Positions 1 through 7,112 of a stretch of 13,004 nt of DNA are shown piece after piece. A program made the position numbers and the translations under genes. Where the stretch lies: NCBI GenBank assembly GCA_047972415.1, contig JBKEAN010000182.1, positions 1-13,004 on the forward strand, given 5' to 3'. Origin of the DNA: Mangrovibacterium sp047972415. GTDB lineage: Bacteria > Bacteroidota > Bacteroidia > Bacteroidales > Prolixibacteraceae. The notes under the pieces are model-generated. The model saw only the letters and a program-made list of their open reading frames with translations. It was not told the DNA's origin and did not search any database. How positions within the stretch are numbered: position 1 is the stretch's first letter; each line of letters opens with the position of its first letter.

Positions 1-193
1 AAAGTACTGAATTATAAACAACTGTCAGTCAGCTTAATCTAAGTGGACAGTAGTGAACGTAAATAACAAATATTCGGCATCTGATATTGAAATGATATAT
101 CCCGGGGCGTTGATTCGGGCAAACGGAGTGATTTGTTTAGTTGTTGTTGTGAACTAATGTACTGGCAAGATAATTTTTTGCTATCAATTTGTT
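1..193. other. Intergenic sequence with no recognisable gene
   Basis: I see no credible coding frame, RNA or terminator here. In the frame of the downstream transposase remnant there is a stop at 155-157, so that gene does not extend intact through this stretch. One nine-base block, cccggggcg at 101-109, repeats the 3' acceptor region of the tRNA-Leu gene (561-569). It might be a trace of an attachment site, but the match is too short to be sure. Confidence 0.5.
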
Positions 194-436
194 ATAGCCT
201 ATACCAAACTGGCAAGATGGTACGACAGGGTAGAGAAATCCGGGTTTAAGTCATTTGGCACGGTTTCAATCTCAATCCAGGCACACTATCAGAACATCCT
301 CAACTACTTCGTTAACCGCAGTACAAATGCTTCAGCGGAATCTTTCAACGCTAAGATTAAAGCGTTTCGGGCTGCTTTTCGTGGAGTCAGAAGTGTAACA
401 TTTTTCCTGTTTCGCTTAGCCAATATTTATACCTAA
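194..436 (+). pseudogene. ISL3-type transposase, C-terminal remnant
   Basis: The frame ending at TAA 434-436 gives about 80 residues typical of the C-terminus of Bacteroidota ISL3-type (DDE_Tnp_ISL3) transposases. It reads AYTKLARWYDRVE, then YFVNRSTNASAESFNAKIK, then FRGVRSVTFFLFRLANIYT. The asparagine/serine-rich NRSTNASAESFNAKIKAFR block is the family's C-terminal signature. The full protein is several hundred residues, so the N-terminal and most catalytic sequence is missing. Similarity fades upstream of about position 194 and the frame meets a stop at 155, so this is a truncated, inactive relic rather than a gene cut by the window edge. The family name rests on recalled motifs; the pseudogene status is read directly from the sequence. 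Confidence 0.8.
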
Positions 437-456
437 AAAATCAACCTCCCCAGAAA

Positions 457-498
457 TTCCGCTTGAGCCCCGATTTTCCGCTTGACCCCTTGACCCCC
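457..498. repeat. Short direct repeats after the transposase remnant
   Basis: The block ttccgcttgagcccc (457-471) recurs as ttccgcttgacccc (476-489), followed by a third partial unit ttgaccccc (490-498). It lies 20 bases after the transposase stop codon. It could be the terminal or subterminal repeat region of the original insertion sequence, but the opposite end is absent so inverted-repeat pairing cannot be tested within this window. Confidence 0.5.
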
Positions 499-520
499 AA
501 TTTGCTATCACCCGAAAACA

Positions 521-557
521 AAAAGCCCTCTGAAATCAAGTGTTTCAGAGGGCTTTT
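521..557 (-). terminator. Rho-independent terminator of tRNA-Leu
   Basis: There is a perfect 15-base-pair inverted repeat: aaaagccctctgaaa at 521-535 and tttcagagggctttt at 543-557, with a seven-base loop. It starts two bases after the tRNA 3' end. Read on the minus strand it is a GC-containing stem with A and T tracts on its flanks, as expected for intrinsic termination. The symmetry means it could also stop transcription coming from the left. Confidence 0.9.
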
Positions 558-558
558 G

Positions 559-642
559 TACCCGGGGCGGGAATCGAACCCGCACGATATTGCTATCACT
601 GGATTTTGAGTCCAGCGCGTCTACCAATTCCGCCACCCGGGC
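559..642 (-). tRNA. tRNA-Leu (anticodon CAA)
   Basis: On the minus strand this 84-base gene folds as a class II tRNA. The acceptor is GCCCGGG/CCCGGGT, so pair 1-72 is a G·U wobble, and the discriminator is A73. The D-arm has a GG in its loop. The anticodon stem is CTGGA/TCCAG around the loop CTCAAAA, placing CAA at positions 34-36. A long variable arm has a GATA/TATC stem, and the T-arm is GCGGG-TTCGATT-CCCGC. The CCA tail is not encoded. A long variable arm together with a CAA anticodon identifies leucine, decoding UUG. A promoter (657-686) and terminator (521-557) fit tightly around it, so it is probably a single-gene transcription unit. Confidence 0.96.
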
Positions 643-656
643 TTGAATTAGCGATG

Positions 657-686
657 CAAAAATAGTGGAAAAATTATTTCGTCAAA
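657..686 (-). promoter_or_regulatory. Bacteroidota-type promoter of tRNA-Leu
   Basis: Minus-strand elements are TTTG (686-683), an 18-base spacer, and TATTTTTG (664-657). This closely fits the Bacteroidota primary-sigma consensus TTTG-N19-21-TAnnTTTG. The expected start point, about six bases downstream, lies a few bases before the mature tRNA 5' end at 642. Confidence 0.82.
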
Positions 687-750
687 GTATCTCGTGCTAT
701 TTTTTTCGAATTTCCAGGACCTTTATCGGTTGGTATCTTTAATCACCCTG

Positions 751-793
751 TTTGTCAACCGGTTTAGTACACTCAGGTTTATTTTGTCAACCG
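751..793. repeat. 11-base direct repeat at the transporter 3' end
   Basis: The block tttgtcaaccg occurs at 751-761 and again at 783-793, a 32-base period. The second copy covers the stop codon of the minus-strand transporter. A complementary cggttg at 727-732 can pair with either copy, but no T-tract follows on the minus strand, so I do not call it a terminator. Confidence 0.45.
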
Positions 794-2160
794 AGTTCTG
801 CTTCACTCGTTTTGGTTACCCTCCCGTAAATCAGCAGGGCAATAGCCGAAATAAGGCCGATGCCAACAAACACAAACCAAATGTAGTGTGCATGGGCAGT
901 TGCGGACTGGTAAGCTTCGGCCGATTCAAACAGCTTCGGGTCTGGACAAAAACGATCGAGCAGGTAACCTCCCAGCCCGAATGCAAGTAAATAAGACACA
1001 AACGAGTGCAAGTGGCTGAACCCAAGGTATAAACCTTCTTCGCCTTTGGGAGATTGAAGCGAAAAATACTCCAGGTAACGGGGCGAAATAAAACATTCGG
1101 CCACTGCTTGCATGGCAATCCCAACAACCATCATAAAGGCTACGGGGTGAAGTCCCAAAATCGCTTCTTTTCCAACCTGGGTTCCCATCGACATGACCAG
1201 GGCCGACAGCGGAATGATGAGCATACCAATGGTCATGGAACGGATAGCGGTGTATTTCTTCATAAACGTAGTTACAAAGTTGACCAGTACAAAAACCACC
1301 AGTGGGTTTACATTGGCATACCAGCCCGGCGAAGCATCCTGTCCAATCAGGCGGATAACATATTTGGGCATGGTGGCATACATCTGGCTCTGTATCATCC
1401 AGAATCCACTGATGATAAGGATAAGCACCAGCAGGCGTACATTGCTCAGCACCTTTTTTAAACCGGCCATCAACTCTCGCACACTTTTACCTTCACCTTC
1501 GGTTTTGGCCGATTTGTATAAAAAGAAAACTGCAATTAATGCCAGGGCAGTCATGCTGGCGGCAAAAAAGTTGAGGTACACCAGACCTTGATCGCCGAGG
1601 CTTTTGCGTAGCGGGTCAACAACTGTTTTGCCGGTAAAAGCTCCAATGTTCACCATCATATAAAAAATAGCGTAGCCTCGGGCGCGGTTTTCGGAGCTGG
1701 TTTCGCGGGCTACGGTTCCCGAAATAACCGATTTGATGAATGAGCCGCCAATGACAATCAATACCAGCACCGGAACAATACTCCACCGGAGCGAGCTGCT
1801 TTCTAATCCGCTGAAGGTTGTTTCCATGCTGTAGCTTACCAGTCCGGCACTTTCGAGCAGCGTTGGCAATAGCCCTAAACCGGCATAACCAAGAGTGAGC
1901 AGGCTGAAAGCAATGATGATAGCTTTACGAAAACCGATTTTGTCAGAATAAGCGCCAAGAAAAGTTGGCAACAGGTAAAGCGTTCCGGAGAACAAACCCG
2001 AAATAGCCCCGGCTTCAATATCGCTGAATCCCCAAATGTTCGACAAGTAAATCGTAATGACAATAAAAACGGCGTAGTACGCCAAACGTTCGAGTAGCTC
2101 AACCGAGTTGGCTACCCAAAAAGCCCGGCTGAATTGGTTACTGGTAAGTTGTTTCTCCAT
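787..2160 (-). CDS. MFS transporter with POT-like ExxER motif
   Basis: This 457-residue integral inner-membrane protein has many hydrophobic segments, consistent with a 12-helix major facilitator. In the first helix, residues 21-30 read ELLERLAYYA. This matches the ExxER(F/L)xYYG pattern of proton-dependent oligopeptide transporters (POT/PTR), where the acidic and basic residues couple proton movement. GAYSDKIGFRK (69-79) fits the loop 2-3 MFS motif A. MMVNIGAFTGK around residue 170 resembles the POT helix with NxG. It therefore probably imports a small solute, perhaps peptides, with protons, but the substrate cannot be read from the sequence, and other MFS branches in Bacteroidota share these features. 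The ATG at 2160 is preceded by a good promoter (2191-2220). It is divergent from the sigma factor gene at 2288. Confidence 0.85.
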   Translation of the reverse strand: MEKQLTSNQFSRAFWVANSVELLERLAYYAVFIVITIYLSNIWGFSDIEAGAISGLFSGTLYLLPTFLGAYSDKIGFRKAIIIAFSLLTLGYAGLGLLPTLLESAGLVSYSMETTFSGLESSSLRWSIVPVLVLIVIGGSFIKSVISGTVARETSSENRARGYAIFYMMVNIGAFTGKTVVDPLRKSLGDQGLVYLNFFAASMTALALIAVFFLYKSAKTEGEGKSVRELMAGLKKVLSNVRLLVLILIISGFWMIQSQMYATMPKYVIRLIGQDASPGWYANVNPLVVFVLVNFVTTFMKKYTAIRSMTIGMLIIPLSALVMSMGTQVGKEAILGLHPVAFMMVVGIAMQAVAECFISPRYLEYFSLQSPKGEEGLYLGFSHLHSFVSYLLAFGLGGYLLDRFCPDPKLFESAEAYQSATAHAHYIWFVFVGIGLISAIALLIYGRVTKTSEAELG

Positions 2161-2190
2161 TGTTTAATTTTTCTCTTTTCATGATTTGTA

Positions 2191-2220
2191 CAAAGATACC
2201 ATTCTGGCTTATGCTGCAAA
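2191..2220 (-). promoter_or_regulatory. Promoter of the MFS transporter
   Basis: On the minus strand TTTG (2220-2217), an 18-base spacer and TATCTTTG (2198-2191) match the Bacteroidota promoter consensus. This predicts a leader of about 25 bases before the ATG at 2160. The element sits in the 127-base divergent gap shared with the ECF sigma gene. Confidence 0.78.
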
Positions 2221-2287
2221 ATATTTTGTAAACACCAACGATTTGCCAGTTTTCTTGCATCTTTGAGGGATACACTTTCACCCCGGA

Positions 2288-2875
2288 ATGAATACACAAA
2301 CCGATCTGCAGCTTTTTAGCAAACTACTTGGCGACGACGAGCAGGCGTTTAGCGAGCTGTTTCACCGCTATTACTCCGTGTTGTGTGCTTTTGTTTTCAG
2401 ATATTTAGGCGACGAGGCAGCCACCGAAGAACTGGTTCAGGAACTGTTTGTACGAATGTGGGAGAAACGCAAACAACTGACCATTCAAACTTCGGTAAAA
2501 AGCTATTTGTACCGGGCAGTTAAAAATGAATTGATAAACCGAAAAAATCACGAGAAAGTGGAGCAGAAGTATCGGAAATTACTTCAACAAGATGAAATTG
2601 AGCTTGGTGCAGAACAGGTATTACCCGAACCCGGGTTGATGCGAAAAATTGAAGCTTCGATTGAATCGCTTCCTCCCAAACGCAAAGAAATTTTCAGACT
2701 AAGCCGCGAAAAGGGGCTGAGCTACCGCGAAATTGCCGAACAGCTTGGGATTTCGGTGAAAACAGTAGAAGCACAAATGGGGCAAGCACTGAAACAATTG
2801 CGCGAGGATTTAAAAGATTACCGCCATGTTGTGATTGGTTGGAGCCTGCTCGAAAAGAAAATCAGAAAACAATAA
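2288..2875 (+). CDS. ECF RNA polymerase sigma factor (Bacteroides expansion type)
   Basis: This 195-residue sigma-70 family protein contains only regions 2 and 4, the extracytoplasmic function architecture. Region 2 (about 22-88) includes FSELFHRYYSVLCAFVFRYL and EELVQELFVRMWEKR, the core-binding and -10-recognition part. Region 4 (about 120-172) contains SLPPKRKEIFRLSREKGLSYREIAEQLGIS and then VKTVEAQMGQALKQLR, a helix-turn-helix for -35 recognition. A short C-terminal tail of about 20 residues follows. It directs RNA polymerase to a small regulon when released by its anti-sigma factor, which is encoded next (34 bases downstream). The ATG at 2288 is the first in frame. A weak box catctttg (2258-2265) resembles the -7 element, but I find no properly spaced -33 partner, so autoregulation by the ECF factor itself is possible. 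Confidence 0.93.
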   Translation: MNTQTDLQLFSKLLGDDEQAFSELFHRYYSVLCAFVFRYLGDEAATEELVQELFVRMWEKRKQLTIQTSVKSYLYRAVKNELINRKNHEKVEQKYRKLLQQDEIELGAEQVLPEPGLMRKIEASIESLPPKRKEIFRLSREKGLSYREIAEQLGISVKTVEAQMGQALKQLREDLKDYRHVVIGWSLLEKKIRKQ

Positions 2876-2909
2876 GGGTGTTTCCACCACTTGCTTGTCA
2901 TAGCATCAA

Positions 2910-3908
2910 ATGAAAGCAAGTTACAACCATAGCGACGAAAAGTGGGCCGGATTGGCAAAGCAACTATTTGACAAGCCCAGTTTCGAAAGTTCCGGAATTA
3001 CGGATACCGATTGGGATGAAGCGGAACTGAACGAAACCCGGCAGACAGCTTACCAGATCGATTTCTATTTCGCACAAAAACAGTTTTCACCAGCCGGGGC
3101 ATGGCTACAAGTTCAGCGGCAAATTCATCAGCCCAACACCGGATTGAAGCGGGCCTCGCTGCTTTGGTGGCGGGTTGCAGCGGTTTTGCTGGTGGCGGTT
3201 TTGCTGGGAGGCGGTGTTTTTTGGGCAAGCCGTTCGTGGTGGCAAAGCCAGTGGCAGCAGCTAGTGCAAGCCAGCCAAACCGAATTATCGCGGGTGGTTT
3301 TGCCCGATGGCTCGGTGGTGACACTGAATTACGGCAGTAAACTTCATTTTTCCGAAAAATTCGACGGTGTGTTGCGGGAAGTGAGCCTGAGCGGCGAAGC
3401 TTTTTTTGAAGTGACCCCCAATCCCGGAAAACCCTTTCTGATTCATGCCGGGAAAGCCAGTATCGAGGTTTTGGGAACTTCGTTCAATGTAGATGCCAGC
3501 CGGCAAAATGGGCTGGTTTCGGTGGTTGTGGCAACAGGCCGCGTTCAGGTTTCGTTGGATGAAAATACCAACAACAGCGGCGATTTGATTTTGGCACCCG
3601 GCGAAAAAGGAGTTTTGGATGTGGGCGAAAGCCTGTTTCAAAAAAGCCTTAATTCCGACCCAAACTACCTCGCCTGGAAAACACACGCTTTCGAGTTTTC
3701 GAAAACAAGCCTCAAAGACGTCATACAACAATTAAACAAAGTTTACCGGGTGCAAATTGCAACTGCCGATCCCAATGTGGGGGAGCTGTTGCTGACCGCC
3801 CGGTTTGACAAACAGCCCGTGAGTTTCATGCTTGAAGTGATTGCTGCGACACACGACCTCGCTGTTGAGGACACAGGCGGGGGACAGTTTGAACTAAAGA
3901 AGAAGTAA
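2910..3908 (+). CDS. FecR-family anti-sigma factor (membrane protein)
   Basis: This 332-residue single-pass protein has three parts. The cytoplasmic N-terminal region (1-83) would bind the sigma factor. A transmembrane segment spans about 84-107 (LLWWRVAAVLLVAVLLGGGVF). In the periplasmic region, a FecR domain (about 125-215) carries VVLPDGSVVTLNYGSKL, GEAFFEV and the LGTSFNV motif. A C-terminal DUF4974-like domain (about 258-328) begins FEFSKTSLKDVIQQLNKVYRVQI and has an STN-like fold. In the Fec paradigm the protein holds its cognate sigma factor and relays a signal received from an outer-membrane receptor's STN domain. The sigma gene ends 34 bases upstream and the STN-protease gene starts 73 bases downstream, so one transcription unit is likely. 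No TonB-dependent receptor lies within this cluster, so its signalling partner is inferred to be one of the next two proteins. Confidence 0.92.
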   Translation: MKASYNHSDEKWAGLAKQLFDKPSFESSGITDTDWDEAELNETRQTAYQIDFYFAQKQFSPAGAWLQVQRQIHQPNTGLKRASLLWWRVAAVLLVAVLLGGGVFWASRSWWQSQWQQLVQASQTELSRVVLPDGSVVTLNYGSKLHFSEKFDGVLREVSLSGEAFFEVTPNPGKPFLIHAGKASIEVLGTSFNVDASRQNGLVSVVVATGRVQVSLDENTNNSGDLILAPGEKGVLDVGESLFQKSLNSDPNYLAWKTHAFEFSKTSLKDVIQQLNKVYRVQIATADPNVGELLLTARFDKQPVSFMLEVIAATHDLAVEDTGGGQFELKKK

Positions 3909-3981
3909 CGGGGTTGAAGACAGAACGACTGCGGTGTAAATTAATTAAGGAGACAGGAATAAAACAGAAAACTACAAAACG

Positions 3982-5550
3982 ATGGAACCGACAAAATGGA
4001 ATGGAAAAGCAAAAGCTGTTTTGGCAGGTGTCGTGCTGATGCTCGCAACGTCGGGCTTGTTTGCGCAAGAAAAAGTACAGAAAAGATCGCTTCTCGATCA
4101 GAATATCAGCATTGTTGCCGAGGACGAATCGCTATCCTCAGTCATTCAGCGTATTTGCGACTATTTTCACCTCGACTATTCTTACAATTCGAAACTGGTT
4201 GAAGGGAAACAGGTGAGCCTGAATATTGCCAACAAACCTGTTCGTTACGTGCTCGAAAAGCTGATGAAAGACTACTACCTGATTTTTGAAATTGAAGACA
4301 ATATTCTGGTAGTGCGCGACTATGTACCGCTGAAAGAAACCATTGATTACGAGCAAAAAGTGCGCTATACGCCGGGTAAAAATACCTTCGAATTTGTAAA
4401 CAAACGCGAACGCAGCCAACTTATTAAATTTAAAACAGCCAGCAACCTGATTATTATTCCGGTAATAATTAACGACTCGGATACGCTGAATTTTATTCTG
4501 GATACCGGTGTGCGTTACCCTATTATTACCGAGTTGCCTTATGTAAATAAATTAAGTTTGAATTACATGAAGCCCGTTACCGTGTCGGGTTTGGGCGAAG
4601 GCGAAGGGCTTACAGCTTACCGTTCGGGCAATAACACCATGAAAATTGGGACAGGGCTGATTTCGTATAACCAGGAAGTGCAAATGGTGATTGACGAGAA
4701 TTTCCAGATTTCGCAAATACTTGGTTTACCGGTTCACGGGTTGATTGGTTTCAACCTGTTTAAGGATTTTGTGGTGGAGATTGATTACGACAAGTTGCAA
4801 CTAACGCTTACAAGACCCGAGTTTTACCGCGACCGCGTGAATAACCGCGACATTGTCATGCCAATCCACTTCGAACACAGCAAACCTTACGTGCGCACCA
4901 GTATTATGACCGATAAAAATGTGGATGTACCTGTAAAACTGCTTGTTGATACCGGTGCCAGCGATGCCATTTGGCTCTCAACCGCATCCGACGATCGCAT
5001 TGGCATTCCCGAAAACCACATCGAATCGTTTTTGGGCACCGGGCTCAATGGCGACCTCTTTGGCGCGAAAGGGCGGATTGGCGGAATTTGGGTGGGCCCA
5101 CTTGTGCTGTACGAACCCATTGTGGCCTTTCCCGAAGAGGAACTGGTGCACCAGATTATTACCGACGACCGCAATGGGACTTTGGGCGCCGAAATATTGC
5201 GTCGCTTTTACGTCACCATCGACTACCCAAACCACCAGATAAAACTGAGGCCAACCACCAAAGTAAAAGAAGAATTCAATTACAACATGAGCGGACTGGA
5301 TGTCTCGAACCCATTTCCCGGAATGCCCGTATTCACCATCGACAAAGTGCGCAAAGGCTCACCTGCCGAGCGTGCCGGGTTACTGGAAAACGATCAGATT
5401 ATTACATTAAATCGCTCACATCATAAAGCATTGTCGTTAAATGATATAAATTTGATGTTGATGAGCAAGGAAGAACGGAAGATTAGCATGACGGTTCTTC
5501 GCGAAGGACAGGAAATTAATACCACTTTTTATCTCGAGAAAATATTTTAA
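3982..5550 (+). CDS. Exported STN–retropepsin-like aspartic protease–PDZ protein
   Basis: This 522-residue protein has four parts. A signal peptide occupies about 9-28 (cleavage probably after LFA). A secretin/TonB short N-terminal (STN) domain spans about 38-115 (SLSSVIQRICDYFHLDYSYN, then VRYVLEKLMKDYYLIFEI). Two clan-AA aspartic protease halves follow. The first has FILDTG with D174 and the later hydrophobic-Gly motif HGLIGFNLF (252-260). The second has LLVDTGAS with D323 and GTLGAEIL (399-406). A C-terminal PDZ domain covers about 447-517 (VRKGSPAERAGLLENDQIITLN). Both halves keep DTG, so a pepsin-like active site could form within one chain. It should act in the periplasm or on the cell surface. 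The combination with an STN domain, right after sigma/FecR, suggests a role in signal transfer or regulated proteolysis, but no substrate is visible. An AAGGAGA sequence at 3947-3953 is too distant from the ATG to be its ribosome site. The gene overlaps the next by one base (TAATG). Confidence 0.85.
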   Translation: MEPTKWNGKAKAVLAGVVLMLATSGLFAQEKVQKRSLLDQNISIVAEDESLSSVIQRICDYFHLDYSYNSKLVEGKQVSLNIANKPVRYVLEKLMKDYYLIFEIEDNILVVRDYVPLKETIDYEQKVRYTPGKNTFEFVNKRERSQLIKFKTASNLIIIPVIINDSDTLNFILDTGVRYPIITELPYVNKLSLNYMKPVTVSGLGEGEGLTAYRSGNNTMKIGTGLISYNQEVQMVIDENFQISQILGLPVHGLIGFNLFKDFVVEIDYDKLQLTLTRPEFYRDRVNNRDIVMPIHFEHSKPYVRTSIMTDKNVDVPVKLLVDTGASDAIWLSTASDDRIGIPENHIESFLGTGLNGDLFGAKGRIGGIWVGPLVLYEPIVAFPEEELVHQIITDDRNGTLGAEILRRFYVTIDYPNHQIKLRPTTKVKEEFNYNMSGLDVSNPFPGMPVFTIDKVRKGSPAERAGLLENDQIITLNRSHHKALSLNDINLMLMSKEERKISMTVLREGQEINTTFYLEKIF

Positions 5551-7085
5551 TGCAAATTATTCGGCAAATAGGCAGCTTTTTCATCCTTTGCGCGTTTACG
5601 CTTTCGGTTGTAGCCCAGGGTGAAGAAGCTGTTTTGTTGAACCGCCGTTTGACGATCGGTTTTTCGGGAAGCTCGCTCGAAACAGCCCTGACCACGCTTT
5701 CCGACAAAGCCGGAATTAACTTTTCGTACGATCCCAGTCTCATTGATTTGGATGCCAGTGTAAACAGTAACTACACCGACCGGGAACTTGGTTTCATCTT
5801 AAACAACTTGCTCGGCAACGAGTTTGTTTTTCAGCAGCTGGGCAACCAGTTGGTTATTAAGTTGAAGGAAATTCACGCCGGGGAAAGCCAGGTGCCGGGG
5901 GATACCTTGCGCTTTATCCGCGGAAAAATACTCGACCGCGATTACGGCGACGCGCTTCCATATGCCAGTATTTCGGTACAGGATCAGGCATTTGGAACCA
6001 TGACCAACAGCGAAGGAAATTTTGAATTGAAGCTGCCCCCGAAGTTCTGGCACGATACGCTGGTTTTTTCGTGCATGGGCTATGCCCGAAAACTTATCCC
6101 GGCCGGTTCCATTGCGGGCGATTCGCTGGTGCTCCGGTTACGGCCAGTCAATATTCGTTTAAAAGAAATCAAAGTAAAAGCCATTAATGCGGTTTGGGTG
6201 CTGGAGCAAATGCTGGAGCATATTCCCGACAACTACCCGGGCCACACCGAGCTGATGACGGCGTTTTACCGTGAGGTACTTACCCAGGACACTGCCTATA
6301 TTAATGTATCCGAAGCCGTTGTGCAGTTGTTAAAGGCATCGTACAATTTGCCCTTGCAGGAAGACCGGATCCGCTTTTTAAAGGGGCGGAAAAGCCCCGA
6401 TGTGGAAGCTTTCCAATGGGTGGACTTCAAAATGCAGGGCGGCCCGTACTACACCTCGAAGCTGGATGTGTTGAAAACGTAGGCCAGTTTTCTGGACGAA
6501 AGTTACCGGCAATTGTATAAATACGAGCCCGGTGGGATGGTAGATTATTTGGGGCGTCCGGCTTATGTTATTCATTTTTCGCCCAACACAAAAACCGATG
6601 AGCTGGCTTACGAAGGCGAGCTGTTTATCGACGAAGAAAGCTTTGCGCTGGTGAAGGCCGAGTTTAGTGTGGCCAAAGGCAGTATCCGGGAAGCGCGCGA
6701 TCAGCTTATCCGTAAAAAGCCGAAAGGGTTCAGTGTTCGTGTCCTTCACGTTGATTATGTGGTGAGTTACCGGCAAAACCAGGGGAAGTGGCACCTGTAC
6801 ACGGCACAATCGTCGGCTGGGTTCCGGGTCCGGAGCCGGCACGATCGGGTGAATTCGGTTTTTCACAGCGTATCCGACTTGCTGGTTACCAGTCACGAAC
6901 CCACCCGTTTGCGACGTTTTGCAAAGGAAGGGCAGGTGCGCCCTATCGATATTTTTACCGAAATGATTACCGATTACGACCCCCGGTTTTGGGGAAATTA
7001 CAACATCATTCAACCAACCGACCAGTTACAGAAAGCCATTAAAAACCTGGCGGTTGAGGGCACGGATCCCAGTACAAAACGTTAA
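5550..7085 (+). pseudogene. STN–carboxypeptidase-regulatory-like protein, interrupted by in-frame TAG
   Basis: The frame opens at ATG 5550, overlapping the upstream stop as TAATG, which implies translational coupling. It runs 310 codons to a TAG at 6480-6482, then continues in the same frame for 200 more codons to TAA at 7083-7085. The product would have a signal peptide (about 1-22, FFILCAFTLSVVA), an STN domain (about 33-106, SLETALTTLSDKAGINFSYD) and a CarboxypepD_reg-like beta-sandwich (about 120-200: IRGKILDRDYGDALPYASISV, GTMTNSEGNFEL). A longer C-terminal region follows (LEQMLEHIPDNYP, LMTAFYREV) of the kind seen in exported Bacteroidota proteins of this group. Sequence after the stop keeps the same style (FLDESYRQLYKYEPGGM, YEGELFIDEESFALVKAEFSV), so a single recent nonsense change is likely. 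The molecular function is unknown. A truncated 310-residue STN protein may still be made and could be functional. Confidence 0.8.
6480..6482 (+). other. Premature in-frame amber codon
   Basis: TAG interrupts the STN–carboxypeptidase-regulatory-like gene between LDVLKT and ASFLDES. One C-to-T change from CAG would produce it. TAG also ends the mazG-like gene (9267-9269) in this window, so TAG is an ordinary stop here and general recoding is unlikely. Confidence 0.85.
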
Positions 7086-7112
7086 CCTAAAAAACCCTGA
7101 GCCAGGTTTGCT

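Noticed and set aside
694..990. Plus-strand open frame of 98 codons overlapping the transporter 3' end
   Set aside because: It lies largely antisense to the MFS gene, has no recognisable motif and no upstream promoter or start context; it is a shadow of the real gene.
3947..3953. AAGGAGA as the Shine-Dalgarno site of the STN-protease gene
   Set aside because: It is 28 bases from the ATG at 3982 and no closer in-frame start exists, so the spacing does not fit; Bacteroidota genes commonly lack such sites.
6378..7013. Minus-strand open frame of 211 codons
   Set aside because: It is antisense to the STN–carboxypeptidase-regulatory-like gene and shows no protein-family features; codon pattern supports the plus strand.
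6513..7085. Separate gene starting with TTG at 6513
   Set aside because: It is in the same frame as the gene interrupted by TAG at 6480, continues its domain, and has no start signals of its own.
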